From contig CP006667.1 in assembly GCA_000471925.1 (NCBI GenBank), forward strand, positions 4,030,001-4,094,000: 64,000 bases of DNA, read 5' to 3'. Positions 9,636 to 18,324 of the stretch are shown here, piece by piece; the stretch's first letter is position 1, and each line of letters begins with the position of its first letter. The position numbers were made by a program, and so were the translations under genes. Under the pieces are notes generated by a model. It made no database searches. It saw only the letters and a list, made by a program, of their open reading frames with translations, and was not told the origin of the DNA. This stretch comes from Ralstonia pickettii DTP0602 (GTDB lineage Bacteria; Pseudomonadota; Gammaproteobacteria; Burkholderiales; Burkholderiaceae).

Positions 9636-10640
9636 TCAGGTGCGATTCACATCCACCACCACACGCCCGCGCATGCCGCCTTCGACGATCTTGCGGCCGG
9701 CTTCGATCGCATCGCCCAGGCCGATCTCGCGCGTGATCGCGTTCAGGCGATCCGGCTCGAGATCGCCGGCCAGCCGTTCCCATGCGCGCTCGCGCAGCGG
9801 CATCGCCGCCATCACGCTGTCGATGCCGTGCAGCGTGATGCCGCGCAGGATGAAGGGCGCCACCGAGGCCGGGAAGTCCAGGCCCTGCGCCAGCCCGCAC
9901 GCCGTTACCACGCCGCCGTAGCGCACCTGGGCGCAGGCATTGACCAAGGTGTGCGAGCCGACTGAATCCACCACCGCGGCCCAGCGTTCCTTTTGCAGCG
10001 GCTTGCCGGGCGCCGACAGCTCGGCACGGTCGATCACCTCGTCGGCGCCGAGCGCCTTCAGGAAATCGGCCTCGCTGGTCTTGCCGGTCGACGCCACCAC
10101 CTTGTAGCCGAGCTTGCTCAGCACCGAGATCGCCACCGAACCCACGCCGCCCGAAGCGCCGGTCACCAGCACCTCGCCGTCGCCCGGCCGCACCGGGCCG
10201 TTGACGCCGCCGCGCTCCAGCGCCAGCACAGACAGCATGGCGGTATAGCCCGCAGTGCCGATCGCCATGGCCTGGCGCGTGGTGAAGGCATCGGGCAGGC
10301 GCACCAGCCAGTCGCCCTTCAGGCGCGCGCGCTGTGCCAGGCAGCCCCAGTGCGTCTCGCCCACGCCATAGCCGTTGAGCACCACCTTGTCGCCGGCTTT
10401 CCAGCGCGGGTGCGAGGACTCCAGCACCGTGCCGGCGCCGTCGATGCCCGCCACCATCGGCCACTTGCGCACCACCGGTGAGCGGCCGGTGATGGCCAGC
10501 CCGTCCTTGAAGTTGATGGTGGAGTAGTCGATGGCGACCAGCACGTCGCCCTCGGCCGGCAGCTGCGCTTCTTCGAGCGTGGCGATATTCGCCTGCGTGG
10601 CGCCGTCGGTCTGGGTCAGCAGCAATGCCTGGAAGGTCAT
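9636..10640 (-). CDS. NADPH-dependent quinone/acrylyl-CoA reductase, YhdH/AcuI family
   Basis: A 334-aa zinc-independent medium-chain reductase. The N-terminal motif IDYSTINFKDGLAITGR and the Rossmann GASGGVGSVAISVL place it in the YhdH/AcuI group, whose members reduce acrylyl-CoA to propionyl-CoA with NADPH. Catalytic zinc cysteines are absent, as expected. The ATG at 10640 has a good ribosome site (AGGAGACACC) directly upstream. Its neighbours are M61 peptidase and dsbC, which give no pathway context. Confidence 0.85.
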   Translation of the reverse strand: MTFQALLLTQTDGATQANIATLEEAQLPAEGDVLVAIDYSTINFKDGLAITGRSPVVRKWPMVAGIDGAGTVLESSHPRWKAGDKVVLNGYGVGETHWGCLAQRARLKGDWLVRLPDAFTTRQAMAIGTAGYTAMLSVLALERGGVNGPVRPGDGEVLVTGASGGVGSVAISVLSKLGYKVVASTGKTSEADFLKALGADEVIDRAELSAPGKPLQKERWAAVVDSVGSHTLVNACAQVRYGGVVTACGLAQGLDFPASVAPFILRGITLHGIDSVMAAMPLRERAWERLAGDLEPDRLNAITREIGLGDAIEAGRKIVEGGMRGRVVVDVNRT

Positions 10641-10749
10641 GGTGTCTCCTTGTCGCCTAGCGGCGATCGCTCGGGATGATGGGAAGGCGGAAAGCACAAC
10701 GGCCGGACAAGCCGGCCGTCGATCGAGCCGGCGCAGGTCCGGCGCGGGG

Positions 10750-11499
10750 TTATTTCTTGATGCTGGCGAGCTTGCGTTCCAGCGTGGCGACGTCGGCCGC
10801 GCCCGGGATGCGCGTGCCGTCGGTGAAGAACACCGCCGGCGTGCCGGTCACGTTCATGCTGTGGCCCAGCGCCAGGTTTTCTTGCAGCGGCGTCTGGCAG
10901 CTGCCGTTGCCGGTCAGCGCCACCTGCTTGAGCATCCAGTCGCGCCATGCCTTGGTGCGGTCGGACGCGCACCAGACCTGCTTGGCCTTGGTTTCCGAAT
11001 CCGGCGACAGCACCGGGTACAGGAAGGTGTACACGGTGATGTTGTCCATCTGCTGGAAGGTCTGCTCGATGCGCTTGCAGTAGCCACAGTTAGGATCCGA
11101 GAACACCGCGATCTGGCGGCTGCCGTCGCCCTTGGTCCACTTGATCGCGCGCGCCAGCGGCAGGTCGGACCACTTGATGCGGTTGATCTCCGCCATCCGC
11201 TCCTCGGTCAGGTTGGTGCCGGTGCGGGTGTCGATCAGCTCGCCGTTCAGGATGTAGCGGCCCGATGCGTCTGTATAGACCACCTGGCCGCCGATATTGG
11301 CCTCGAACAGGCCGGGCACCGGCGTCTTGCTCACGCTCTTCACTTCGGCGCGGCCGCCCAGCACCTTCTGCAGCGATTCCTTGATGCGGTCGGTGCCGGG
11401 TTCGCCCGCGGCCATGGCGTGCAGCGCAAAACCCGCCGCGGCCAGCCCGCCGGCAATGGCTGTGGTCCAGGCAGGGTGGCGACGCAGGAATTGGAACAT
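10750..11499 (-). CDS. dsbC: Thiol:disulfide interchange protein DsbC
   Basis: A 249-aa periplasmic disulfide isomerase. An N-terminal signal peptide (RRHP then a hydrophobic run ending HAMAAGEPG, about residues 1-32) is followed by the DsbC dimerisation domain and a thioredoxin domain. The active site is CGYC in the FSDPNCGYCKRIE context; a second cysteine pair, in VWCASD and NGSCQ, matches the structural disulfide of DsbC. The cis-Pro loop is TGTPAVFF. Length and order fit E. coli DsbC. Confidence 0.93.
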   Translation of the reverse strand: MFQFLRRHPAWTTAIAGGLAAAGFALHAMAAGEPGTDRIKESLQKVLGGRAEVKSVSKTPVPGLFEANIGGQVVYTDASGRYILNGELIDTRTGTNLTEERMAEINRIKWSDLPLARAIKWTKGDGSRQIAVFSDPNCGYCKRIEQTFQQMDNITVYTFLYPVLSPDSETKAKQVWCASDRTKAWRDWMLKQVALTGNGSCQTPLQENLALGHSMNVTGTPAVFFTDGTRIPGAADVATLERKLASIKK

Positions 11500-11550
11500 G
11501 TGGACTCCAGAGTGTTCGGTAGAGAGATCGGGGCGCAGGTTTGACTTTCG

Positions 11551-12858
11551 TCAGCCTAGCGCGTGGCCGATCAGAAAGCGCTTGAGCAGCGACTGGCCGC
11601 CCACCGCGCGCATGCCGGTATTGCGCACCACGCGGGCCACGCCGCCGGGTAGTGAGAACAGGCGGTGCAGCCCGTCCGTGGCCGCCGTCAGTGACAACAG
11701 GTCCGTGGCGCGCGCGCGCTCGTAGCGGCGCAGCAGGCGCAGGTCGCCCTCGCTGCGGAAAGGTTCTTTGTCGGCCATCACGCGGCCAAGTTCCGCGACA
11801 TCGCGCAGGCCCAGGTTCATGCCCTGGCCGGCGAGCGGATGCACCACGTGGGCGGCATCGCCCACCAGCGCCACGTGCGGCTGCACGAAGTGTTCGGCCC
11901 GCTGCAGCACCAGCGGAAAGCCCTGCGCCGGCGTCACGCAGCGCAGCGCGCCGAACTGCGCGCCAACCGCGCCGGTGGCGCCTTGCATTACCGTGGCGGC
12001 GAGCGCCTCCGGCGACAGTGCGAGCAGGTCGCGGGCATGGGCTTCGTCGGCCGACCAGACCATCGACACATGGTTGCCCGGCAACGGCAGCATCGCCAGC
12101 ACTTCGCCGTTGGCGGGCTCCTCGTCGGCCATCAGCTTTTCCGGGGCGCCCAGGAACCACTGCCACGCGGTCTCATGGTGCGGGCGCTCGCAGGCAAAGT
12201 TGGCGACCACGCCGAGTTGCCGGTACTTGCGCGTCGTCACGCCGATATGGCACTGCTGGCGCAGCCAGGAGCGCGCGCCGTCGGCGCCGATCGCGCAGGC
12301 GGTGCGCAGCTTGGTCCCGTTGTCCAGCGTCAGCGTGACGCCGTCCGGATCGCGCTCGAATGCGGTGGCGGTGCCATCGTGCCAGGTCACCTGGTGCTGG
12401 AAGCCCAGCGCAGTGTCCAGCGCGCGCTCGACATGGCTGGATTCAATGATCCACGCCAGCTGCGGCACCGCGGCGGCATAGGCCGAGAAATGCAGGTCCC
12501 CGTCCAGGCTGGGCGTGGTCTCGGCGGCGCTGACGTCGCCGAACACGCGCATGTCGCGCACCGGCTGGATCCGCGCCGGGTCCAGCGCCTCCCACACGCG
12601 CATGCGCTCCAGCAGCGCCTGCGAACTGGCCGAGAAGGCATAGATGCGACTGTCCCAGTCGTCCGGCGCGGCCGCCGCGCGGCCGCTGGCCCTGGGCGGC
12701 TTCGGCGCGACCAGCGCCACGTCCATGCCCTGCTGGGCAAGCAACAGGGCGCAGGACTTGCCGACGATGCCGCCGCCGACGACGACAACCTGGAAAGCCA
12801 AGGCAGTTTGAGCGGAGGGGCGCGCTGCGGGGCGCGCGGACGCGTTGGATCGGGTCAT
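11551..12858 (-). CDS. UbiH/UbiF/VisC-family FAD-dependent monooxygenase
   Basis: A 435-aa flavin hydroxylase of the ubiquinone-synthesis family. The FAD-binding GGGIVGKSCALLLAQQG is at about residues 27-44, the NAD(P)H/FAD motif GADGARSWLRQ in the middle, and GDAAHVVHPLAGQGMNLGL near residue 310-330. Such enzymes hydroxylate a ring position of the ubiquinone precursor at the inner membrane. Position specificity (UbiH, UbiF, UbiI or UbiM) cannot be decided from the sequence alone. It lies directly upstream of dsbC in the same orientation, 50 bases apart. Confidence 0.85.
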   Translation of the reverse strand: MTRSNASARPAARPSAQTALAFQVVVVGGGIVGKSCALLLAQQGMDVALVAPKPPRASGRAAAAPDDWDSRIYAFSASSQALLERMRVWEALDPARIQPVRDMRVFGDVSAAETTPSLDGDLHFSAYAAAVPQLAWIIESSHVERALDTALGFQHQVTWHDGTATAFERDPDGVTLTLDNGTKLRTACAIGADGARSWLRQQCHIGVTTRKYRQLGVVANFACERPHHETAWQWFLGAPEKLMADEEPANGEVLAMLPLPGNHVSMVWSADEAHARDLLALSPEALAATVMQGATGAVGAQFGALRCVTPAQGFPLVLQRAEHFVQPHVALVGDAAHVVHPLAGQGMNLGLRDVAELGRVMADKEPFRSEGDLRLLRRYERARATDLLSLTAATDGLHRLFSLPGGVARVVRNTGMRAVGGQSLLKRFLIGHALG

Positions 12859-12953
12859 GGCTGGATTATAGCCACGTCACTCCGGGCCTCGCCCTGCGCC
12901 GCGCAGCGCCGGTCAGGCCGGCCAACCCCGCCGATGGCGGGGCGCCCATCCGC

Positions 12954-12959
12954 TAGAAT
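12954..12959 (+). promoter_or_regulatory. Candidate -10 element of ychF
   Basis: TAGAAT matches the sigma-70 -10 consensus in five of six positions and lies 30 bases before the ychF start. No convincing -35 hexamer is visible upstream. Assignment is by position only. Confidence 0.35.
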
Positions 12960-12988
12960 ATGGGTTTTGCCATTTCCCGCCTGACACC

Positions 12989-14080
12989 ATGAGCCTCCAA
13001 TGCGGCATCGTCGGCCTGCCTAACGTCGGCAAGTCCACGCTGTTCAATGCCCTGACCAAGGCCGGCATCGCCGCCGAAAACTACCCGTTCTGCACGATCG
13101 AACCCAACGTGGGCGTGGTCGAAGTGCCGGATTCGAGGCTCGCCAAGCTGGCGGAGATCGTCAAACCCGAGCGCATCCTGCCGGCCACGGTCGAGTTCGT
13201 CGACATCGCCGGCCTGGTGGCGGGCGCCTCCAAGGGCGAAGGCCTGGGCAACCAGTTCCTCGCCAACATCCGTGAATGCGACGCCATCACCCACGTGGTG
13301 CGCTGCTTCGAGGATGACAACGTGATCCACGTGTCAGGCAGGGTGCATCCGCTGTCGGACATCGAAGTGATCAACACCGAACTCGCGCTGGCCGACCTCG
13401 CCACCGTGGAGAAGGCCCTGGCCCGCTACGTCAAGCCGGCCCGCGCCGGCGACAAGGAAGCCCAGCGCCTGGTCGCCGTGCTGGAAAAGGCGCAAGCCGT
13501 GCTTGACCAGGCCAAGGCCGTGCGCACGCTCGACCTGGCCCCGGAGGAGTGGGAGGCCATCCGCCCGTTCTGCCTGATCACCGCCAAGCCGACCATGTAT
13601 GTGGCCAACGTGCGTGAAGACGGGTTCGAAAACAATCCACACCTGGACGCGGTGCGCGAGCACGCCAAGCAGACCGATTCGCCGGTGGTGGCGGTGTGTG
13701 CTGCCATCGAGGCCGAGATCGCTGATCTGGACGATGCTGATAAGGCCGAGTTCCTGGCGGACCTGGGCATGGAAGAACCCGGCCTGGACCGCGTGATTCG
13801 TGCGGGCTTCAAGCTGCTGGGGCTGCAAACCTACTTCACCGCTGGCGTGAAGGAAGTGCGCGCCTGGACGATCCATGTTGGCGACACGGCGCCCAAGGCA
13901 GCAGGCGTGATCCACACCGATTTTGAGCGCGGCTTCATTCGCGCCCAGACCATCGCCTACGACGACTACATTGCCTTCAAGGGCGAGACCGGCGCGAAGG
14001 AAGCCGGCAAGATGCGCGCCGAAGGCAAGGAGTACGTGGTGAAGGATGGGGATGTGATGAACTTCCTGTTCAACGTCTAA
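12989..14080 (+). CDS. ychF: Redox-regulated ribosome-associated ATPase YchF
   Basis: A 363-aa Obg-family P-loop protein. Walker A is [11 protein letters not shown] at residues 7-17, the switch motif DIAGLV follows near residue 70, and the C-terminal TGS domain contains [17 protein letters not shown]. The G4 position reads NVRE rather than NKxD, consistent with YchF preferring ATP over GTP. Length and conservation are typical. It is the last core gene before the island and is followed by a strong terminator. Confidence 0.95.
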   Translation: MSLQCGIVGLPNVGKSTLFNALTKAGIAAENYPFCTIEPNVGVVEVPDSRLAKLAEIVKPERILPATVEFVDIAGLVAGASKGEGLGNQFLANIRECDAITHVVRCFEDDNVIHVSGRVHPLSDIEVINTELALADLATVEKALARYVKPARAGDKEAQRLVAVLEKAQAVLDQAKAVRTLDLAPEEWEAIRPFCLITAKPTMYVANVREDGFENNPHLDAVREHAKQTDSPVVAVCAAIEAEIADLDDADKAEFLADLGMEEPGLDRVIRAGFKLLGLQTYFTAGVKEVRAWTIHVGDTAPKAAGVIHTDFERGFIRAQTIAYDDYIAFKGETGAKEAGKMRAEGKEYVVKDGDVMNFLFNV

Positions 14081-14126
14081 GCCAAAGGCACCATTTCAAG
14101 AAATCTCACAACATCTCATCGAACCC

Positions 14127-14158
14127 AGAAAGCCCAGCATTTGCTGGGCTTTCTCGTT
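14127..14158 (+). terminator. Rho-independent terminator after ychF
   Basis: A perfect 13-base inverted repeat (AGAAAGCCCAGCA, 14127-14139, with its complement at 14142-14154) ends in a short T-rich tail. It lies 46 bases after the ychF stop. Confidence 0.85.
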
Positions 14159-14193
14159 TCCAGCCGCCTCACGTGACTTCTTGTCATCTCATC

Positions 14194-14218
14194 AAAAACC
14201 GGGTACAAAGTTGGGTAT
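14194..14218 (+). repeat. Candidate left attachment site (tandem GGGTAY repeats)
   Basis: Two direct GGGTA repeats, ACCGGGTACAAAG and TTGGGTATGG, lie 12 bases apart just upstream of int. The right end at 38510-38537 has the same arrangement (CCGGGTAT then CCGGGTAC). This layout suits integrase core or arm binding sites. No tRNA gene is present at this end. Confidence 0.5.
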
Positions 14219-14227
14219 GGGAGTGAC

Positions 14228-14263
14228 GTACCCGGTCAGGGCGAAATGTTCGTACCCGGTTTT
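14228..14263 (-). repeat. Inverted copies of the GTACCCGG att repeat upstream of int
   Basis: GTACCCGGT occurs at 14228-14236 and again within TTCGTACCCGGTTTT at 14249-14263. The latter is the exact 15-base reverse complement of 38522-38536 at the right end. They may be integrase arm sites that also overlap the int promoter, which would let the integrase affect its own expression (inference). Confidence 0.5.
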
Positions 14264-14302
14264 CGACCGAGCACCGCGCCCCGCTTAGCTTTCGAGGCCG
14301 CC

Positions 14303-15571
14303 ATGCTCACCGATACCCAGTGCCGTAACGCCAAGCCCAAGGACAAGCCGTACAAGCTGACGGACGGCAACGGCCTCTTCCTCGAGGTCAAGCCGAACGG
14401 GGTCAAAGCGTGGCGCTACCGCTTCGAGCTGGTGTCGGAAGGCGTCCGCAAGGAAAACCTGTTTGCCATCGGCGAATATGTCTACGTACCAGCCGGTGAA
14501 CCCCCCGCGCAAGCTCAAGTGCGGCGAGGCGGCGCCCGATTCACGTTGGCCGAGGCCAGGGAGGAACGGACCAAAGCTCGGGCCCTGGTCAAGCAGGGCA
14601 TCAATCCGGCACATCAACGGCAGTTGGAGCGCATCCAGCGGGCCCAGGCAGCCGCCGTGACCTTTGAAGCGGTGGCACAGGAGTGGTTGGGCCTGAAGGA
14701 CTGGGAGCAGACCACGAAGGACCGACGCCTGGACATGCTTTCCAGAGTGGTATTCCCGAAAATCGGGCGCCTGTCGGTCGATTCAATCAAGCCGGCGCAC
14801 ATTCTGGACGTCCTCAAGGCGGCCGCCGAGAAAAACGGCCCTACGGTGGCGGCCGAAGCCAAACGCACCATGTCGGGCGTATTCGAGCTCGCGGTGTCGA
14901 CCCTGCGGGCCGAGACTGACCCGGTATATCCGGTTCGCAAGGCGCTCCCGGCCAACAAGACACAACACAAGCGTCCCCTCAGCACCGAGGAGGTCGGGCA
15001 ACTGCTCCGCGATTTGGACGGCTACGAACGCAACTTCCAGACCGTCGCGGCGTTCCGCCTGATGTGGATGACCCTGTGCCGCCCCAACGAAGTGGTCTGC
15101 GCCCGCTGGGATGAAATGAATCTCGATGCCGCAATCTGGCGCATTCCGCCGGAGCGAATGAAGAAGCGGAAGGAACATATTGTCCCGCTGCCGCGCCAGG
15201 CAGTCGAAATGCTGCGCGCGCAGCAAGCCGTCACTGGCCGCCACGCACACGTGTTCCCAAACCGGGACGACCGCGCGATGCCTATGACGGATGCCACCTT
15301 GCGTCAGGCCCTCAAATACCTGGGCTGGTCGGGCAAGTACAGCCCGCACGCCACGCGCACGACCGGCAGCACCCGCCTTAATGAAATGGGCTACACGGCC
15401 GACTGGATCGAACGGCAGCTAGCCCACACTGAGCCCAATGCCGTGCGGCGAACATACAACCATGCCGACTACTTGGCCGACCGGACCAAGATGATGCAGG
15501 CGTGGGCGGACATGCTGGATTCATGGAAGGACGGGGCAAAGGTGTTGTCGATCGGTAACAAGCGCGCCTGA
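14303..15571 (+). CDS. int: Tyrosine site-specific integrase, P4 type
   Basis: A 422-aa integrase that would catalyse integration and excision of the island. The N-terminal DUF4102-type arm-binding domain starts LTDTQCRNAKPKDKPYKLTDG. The central SAM-like domain spans about residues 110-210. The catalytic domain contains Arg in MTLCRPNEV, HATR (HxxR), His in QLAHTEPN and the nucleophile Tyr in RRTYNHADY, so all main catalytic residues are present. An in-frame ATG 57 bases upstream adds residues unlike the family, and that region holds att repeats, so 14303 is preferred. Confidence 0.92.
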   Translation: MLTDTQCRNAKPKDKPYKLTDGNGLFLEVKPNGVKAWRYRFELVSEGVRKENLFAIGEYVYVPAGEPPAQAQVRRGGARFTLAEAREERTKARALVKQGINPAHQRQLERIQRAQAAAVTFEAVAQEWLGLKDWEQTTKDRRLDMLSRVVFPKIGRLSVDSIKPAHILDVLKAAAEKNGPTVAAEAKRTMSGVFELAVSTLRAETDPVYPVRKALPANKTQHKRPLSTEEVGQLLRDLDGYERNFQTVAAFRLMWMTLCRPNEVVCARWDEMNLDAAIWRIPPERMKKRKEHIVPLPRQAVEMLRAQQAVTGRHAHVFPNRDDRAMPMTDATLRQALKYLGWSGKYSPHATRTTGSTRLNEMGYTADWIERQLAHTEPNAVRRTYNHADYLADRTKMMQAWADMLDSWKDGAKVLSIGNKRA

Positions 15572-15660
15572 CATTTAAGAGCCACGTCTGGATCGACCGA
15601 TCGAAAGGCCGGTACTAACACGACAGGCGCGGCTTCGGCAAGAACAAGGAACTTCGGAGT

Positions 15661-16413
15661 TTGCAAGTGTCTGAACGATGTGTTGAAGGGGATGGTGCCC
15701 ACGATGGGACCGGTGATATCGATGAGCTCTGGAACCTTCATGAGGATTTCAGCGTCGCCGATGCTGCTGCGCTTGTCGCAGGCTACAGTCCGACGCTGGT
15801 TCAGCGTTGCGAGCAAGACAGTCTTATTCACAAAAGTTTTCCGCGGTATCCCGTTGTCTTGGACGCTCTTAGCAAAGCCATCACGAACGGCCGCCTGAAT
15901 GCTGCCATCCGCTATTCGGCACGCGACTATGGGTATGCGGACCGCATGGCCGATATCGAGTACGCGGAGTTGGAGGTGGGCGCTCCGGAGTATGGCAACA
16001 CGGCAGAAGATGATGAAGAGCTCTACGTGGGCCGCAGTAGTTTTTTCTACAAGCCGTTCGCCGATTGGTCCCTGAGTACGGTCGCTAGGGATGATCTGAT
16101 CGACTGGCTGCAACAGCGCGGCGTCAAATCAGGTTTTTTCTTCCCAGCTGGCACGAATTCGCCCGACTATCTTGATCCCGGCAATCCGCGCTATGCCGCT
16201 AAGCTGGCGGCGGCGGTACATGCCTGGCAAGCCGTGACCGAGTCCGGTGGCGCGAGTCCGAAGCAGGCTCTTGCAAAGTGGGTGCGCGAACATGCGAAAG
16301 AGTTTGGCCTAACCGACGACGAAGGGAAGTTAAACGAAACCGGGATTGATGAGGTCGCTAAGGTAGCGAACTGGCAGCCCGGCGGCGGCGCACCTAAGAC
16401 GCCTAACGAATAA
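15661..16413 (+). CDS. Prophage/island-associated protein of unknown function
   Basis: A 250-aa soluble acidic protein, starting from TTG at 15661 with a CGGAG ribosome site; GTG at 15667 is an alternative. No enzymatic motif is seen. The C-terminal part (PRYAAKLAAAVHAWQAV, then PKQALAKWVREHAKEFGLTDDEG, ending NWQPGGGAPKTPNE) resembles a family I recognise from integrative elements of proteobacteria, always without known function. It lies between int and the alpA-like gene. Its codon use is less GC-biased than the flanking chromosome. Confidence 0.6.
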   Translation: MQVSERCVEGDGAHDGTGDIDELWNLHEDFSVADAAALVAGYSPTLVQRCEQDSLIHKSFPRYPVVLDALSKAITNGRLNAAIRYSARDYGYADRMADIEYAELEVGAPEYGNTAEDDEELYVGRSSFFYKPFADWSLSTVARDDLIDWLQQRGVKSGFFFPAGTNSPDYLDPGNPRYAAKLAAAVHAWQAVTESGGASPKQALAKWVREHAKEFGLTDDEGKLNETGIDEVAKVANWQPGGGAPKTPNE

Positions 16414-16519
16414 CCCACCCACCCCCAAGACCCGCGCCACTCCTGGCTTTCAAGGCTGGCCCGGCTTCTACCCCCCGCCGATTCCGGGGGAACCCACCCA
16501 CTCCCGCACCCAATTTCGT

Positions 16520-16542
16520 GGGCAGGTTTTCGTAACCTGCCC
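16520..16542. repeat. Hairpin upstream of the alpA-like gene
   Basis: A perfect 9-base inverted repeat (GGGCAGGTT and AACCTGCCC) with a 5-base loop. No T-run follows, so an operator or mRNA structure is as likely as a terminator. The surrounding 16414-16612 contains no gene. Confidence 0.5.
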
Positions 16543-16612
16543 ATCTATTCCCCAGCCCCTCTTGTGGCAAAGAATCCATACCGCTTCAACTCACTTCATG
16601 AGGTAACGCGGT

Positions 16613-16882
16613 ATGCGACAAGGCACCACAACGCACGCAAAGCGCCCGACGGCGTTCAAGCTGCTCTCCCAACTATTGGGAAAACTCCCTGAGACTGGCT
16701 ATGTTCGCCAATCCCAACTGATCCCTGCCATCCTGCCGTTCTCTAGTGCCACCCTGTGGCGCAAGGTGAAGGCTGGCACATTCCCGAAGCCGGTCAAGCT
16801 GTCGGAACGCGTCACCGCCTGGGATGCGTCATCCATACGCGAATACCTTGCCGATCCTGCCGGCTATCGCAGCGAGGGCTAA
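16613..16882 (+). CDS. AlpA-family phage regulatory protein
   Basis: An 89-aa MerR-like winged-helix protein. The family core is present: YVRQSQLIPAILPFSSATLWRKVKAGTFPKPVKL, followed by a WDASSIREYLAD helix. AlpA proteins activate integrase or excision genes in P4-like satellites and cryptic prophages. GAGGT precedes the ATG by eight bases. Position after int and an unknown gene is typical of satellite modules. Confidence 0.82.
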   Translation: MRQGTTTHAKRPTAFKLLSQLLGKLPETGYVRQSQLIPAILPFSSATLWRKVKAGTFPKPVKLSERVTAWDASSIREYLADPAGYRSEG

Positions 16883-16887
16883 TCGTG

Positions 16888-17037
16888 ATGCTACCTCGAG
16901 AAAAGGAGGTACACGTCCACGCCCCTGAGTTGCTTATCGCTTATCCCTATTACTCAGGCGCAAGTGAATGCCGTAACCGCTGCCAGGCCGCTCTGCTCCG
17001 CCTCTGCGCTGTCCTCTCGTTCTTCTTGGGGGCGTGA
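16888..17037 (+). CDS. Small protein of unknown function
   Basis: A 49-aa reading frame beginning six bases after the alpA-like stop and ending one base before the next start, so it fits neatly in the operon. GAGGG lies upstream. The C-terminal half is hydrophobic with cysteines (CRNRCQAALLRLCAVLSFFLGA shortened: CQAALLRLCAVLSFFL), suggesting membrane association. Its fit between genes is the main support; it could be non-coding. Confidence 0.4.
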   Translation: MLPREKEVHVHAPELLIAYPYYSGASECRNRCQAALLRLCAVLSFFLGA

Positions 17038-17628
17038 ATGGGTCGCGTGAGGAAACGCTCCACTGAAAGATTTATTGGGATCCCACATTGGGTCATGCAG
17101 AGTGCCGCATACCGATCGTGCCCCCACCCGGCCAGGTCGCTGCTGCTCGATATCGTCATGCAGTACAACGGGCGGAATAACGGCTCGCTGGTAGCCTGCG
17201 ACAAATACCTAAAGCCGCTTGGCTGGCTAAGCAGCGATGTCATTGCTCGCGCGAAGGACAAACTATTGAAGTGCGGCCTGCTGGTAGAGACTCGGAAAGG
17301 GCAGCGTCCAAACAAGGCCGCTTGGTATGCCTTGGGCTGGCGGCCGCTGGATGTGAAAGACGGAATGGACATTAACCCCCGCGCCTACCGGACAATTTCA
17401 CAACATGAAATTAACACCCTTACCCCCTCTCACGGAGCAAAGAGCCGCGGCATAGCTCCGTCTCCCGGAGTAGATGGTGCTCCTGCTACTCCGTCTCGCG
17501 GAGCTATGCGGGGTGTTTTTGGGGGGATACCTACTCCGCCTCACGGAGCGTATCTAGATATAGCCATACCCTCAGCGGAATCTGTCCCATCTACAAAGAA
17601 TGCTGGTGCGGAGGTCGCATGCGCGTGA
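17038..17628 (+). CDS. Replication-type helix-turn-helix protein with repeat-bearing C-terminus
   Basis: A 196-aa protein. Residues 1-110 look like a winged-helix/replication-associated domain (GIPHWVMQSAAYRSCPHPAR, then SSDVIARAKDKLLKCGLL and KAAWYALGW). The C-terminal 70 residues are a low-complexity Gly/Pro/Ser region with repeated TPSHGA, APSPGV and TPSRGA units that stem from DNA repeats in the gene (17425-17552). Such proteins occupy the rep position in phage-satellite elements. A direct role in replication is inferred from position and the iteron-like repeats. GTGAATG at its start touches the previous stop. Confidence 0.55.
   Translation: MGRVRKRSTERFIGIPHWVMQSAAYRSCPHPARSLLLDIVMQYNGRNNGSLVACDKYLKPLGWLSSDVIARAKDKLLKCGLLVETRKGQRPNKAAWYALGWRPLDVKDGMDINPRAYRTISQHEINTLTPSHGAKSRGIAPSPGVDGAPATPSRGAMRGVFGGIPTPPHGAYLDIAIPSAESVPSTKNAGAEVACA
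17425..17552. repeat. Iteron-like inverted repeats CTCCGTCTCNCGGAG
   Basis: Three full copies of an imperfect palindrome with arms CTCCG/CGGAG around CTCNC or similar are at 17455-17472, 17487-17505 and 17532-17552; a partial copy (CTCTCACGGAG) is near 17426-17436. All lie inside the rep-like coding region. Comparable repeats in rep genes act as replication origins or autoregulatory sites; the function here is inference. Confidence 0.65.
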
Positions 17629-17735
17629 AACGCCAAAGGATGAATCGCCCGCACACCGCGCATCTCACATCGGCGCACCACATCGTGCGCTGGGCCATGA
17701 GCCGGCGCTCCGTGTGGTCATGGAGAACGGCATAA
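17619..17735 (+). CDS. Very small basic ORF
   Basis: A 38-aa frame rich in Arg and His (MRVKRQRMNRPHTAHL at the start). It overlaps the end of the rep-like gene by ten bases and has a strong GGAGG five bases before its ATG. Nothing similar is recognised. The ribosome site is the main argument for translation. Confidence 0.3.
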   Translation: MRVKRQRMNRPHTAHLTSAHHIVRWAMSRRSVWSWRTA

Positions 17736-17759
17736 CCATTTACAGGATCTGTCACGAAG

Positions 17760-18275
17760 ATGAGCACTGCAAAGCAGCCTAACCAAAAGAAACCGGCAAA
17801 AACCGCGACGAAGAACGTAGCACCGAATCGCTCCATTGGGCGCCCATCTTCGTTCACCCAGCGCCTCGCCGAAACCATCTGCATCCGGCTCGCCTGCGGC
17901 GAGAGCTTGCGCAAGATTTGCGCGGATGAGGGGATGCCGGACAAGACGTCCGTCTTGCGGTGGCTGTACACGAACGAGGAGTTCCGCACCCAGTACGCGC
18001 GCGCGAGGGAGTTGCAGCAGGAATTCATGGCCGAGGAGATTCTGGAGATCGCAGACGACGGCACCAACGACACCTACGTGGACGCTGACGGTAACGTTCG
18101 AGTCGATCACGATGTAATCGCGCGCTCGCGTCTGCGGGTGGACACACGCAAGTGGCTGATGTCCAAGCTGGCGCCGAAGAAATATGGGGAGCGGGTAGAT
18201 GTGAATCACGGCGGCCAAGCAGAGAATCCGCTGGCGAACCGTAAGCGCCTCACGAAGACCGTTCTGGCGCACTGA
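17760..18275 (+). pseudogene. Terminase small subunit, 5' part, interrupted by IS66
   Basis: The frame encodes a phage terminase small subunit: an N-terminal helix-turn-helix (ETICIRLACGESLRKICADEG, here abbreviated ICIRLACGESLRKIC), VLRWLYTNEEFRTQYARARE, and the DTRKWLMSKLAPKKYGERV motif. Small terminase subunits recognise the packaging site and direct DNA into phage heads; satellites use their own to redirect packaging. The IS66 enters after codon 160, so the last residues (12 aa) of this frame come from the IS end. The natural C-terminus continues at 21214-21282. The truncated protein keeps its DNA-binding half and might still be partly functional. Confidence 0.85.
18233..18240 (+). repeat. 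Left copy of the IS66 target duplication
   Basis: GGCGAACC directly abuts the left inverted repeat and is repeated exactly at 21207-21214. Eight bases is the usual IS66 duplication length. Confidence 0.95.
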
Positions 18276-18288
18276 TTGAGGTCTTGGG

Positions 18289-18310
18289 TAATTTGGTGCC
18301 CACCAAATTA
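18289..18310. promoter_or_regulatory. Palindrome upstream of tnpA
   Basis: Arms TAATTTGGTG and CACCAAATTA are perfectly complementary around a CC centre, 15 bases before the tnpA GTG. It could be an operator or a hairpin that limits transposase translation. Confidence 0.55.
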
Positions 18311-18324
18311 TTGCGGACACCAAA

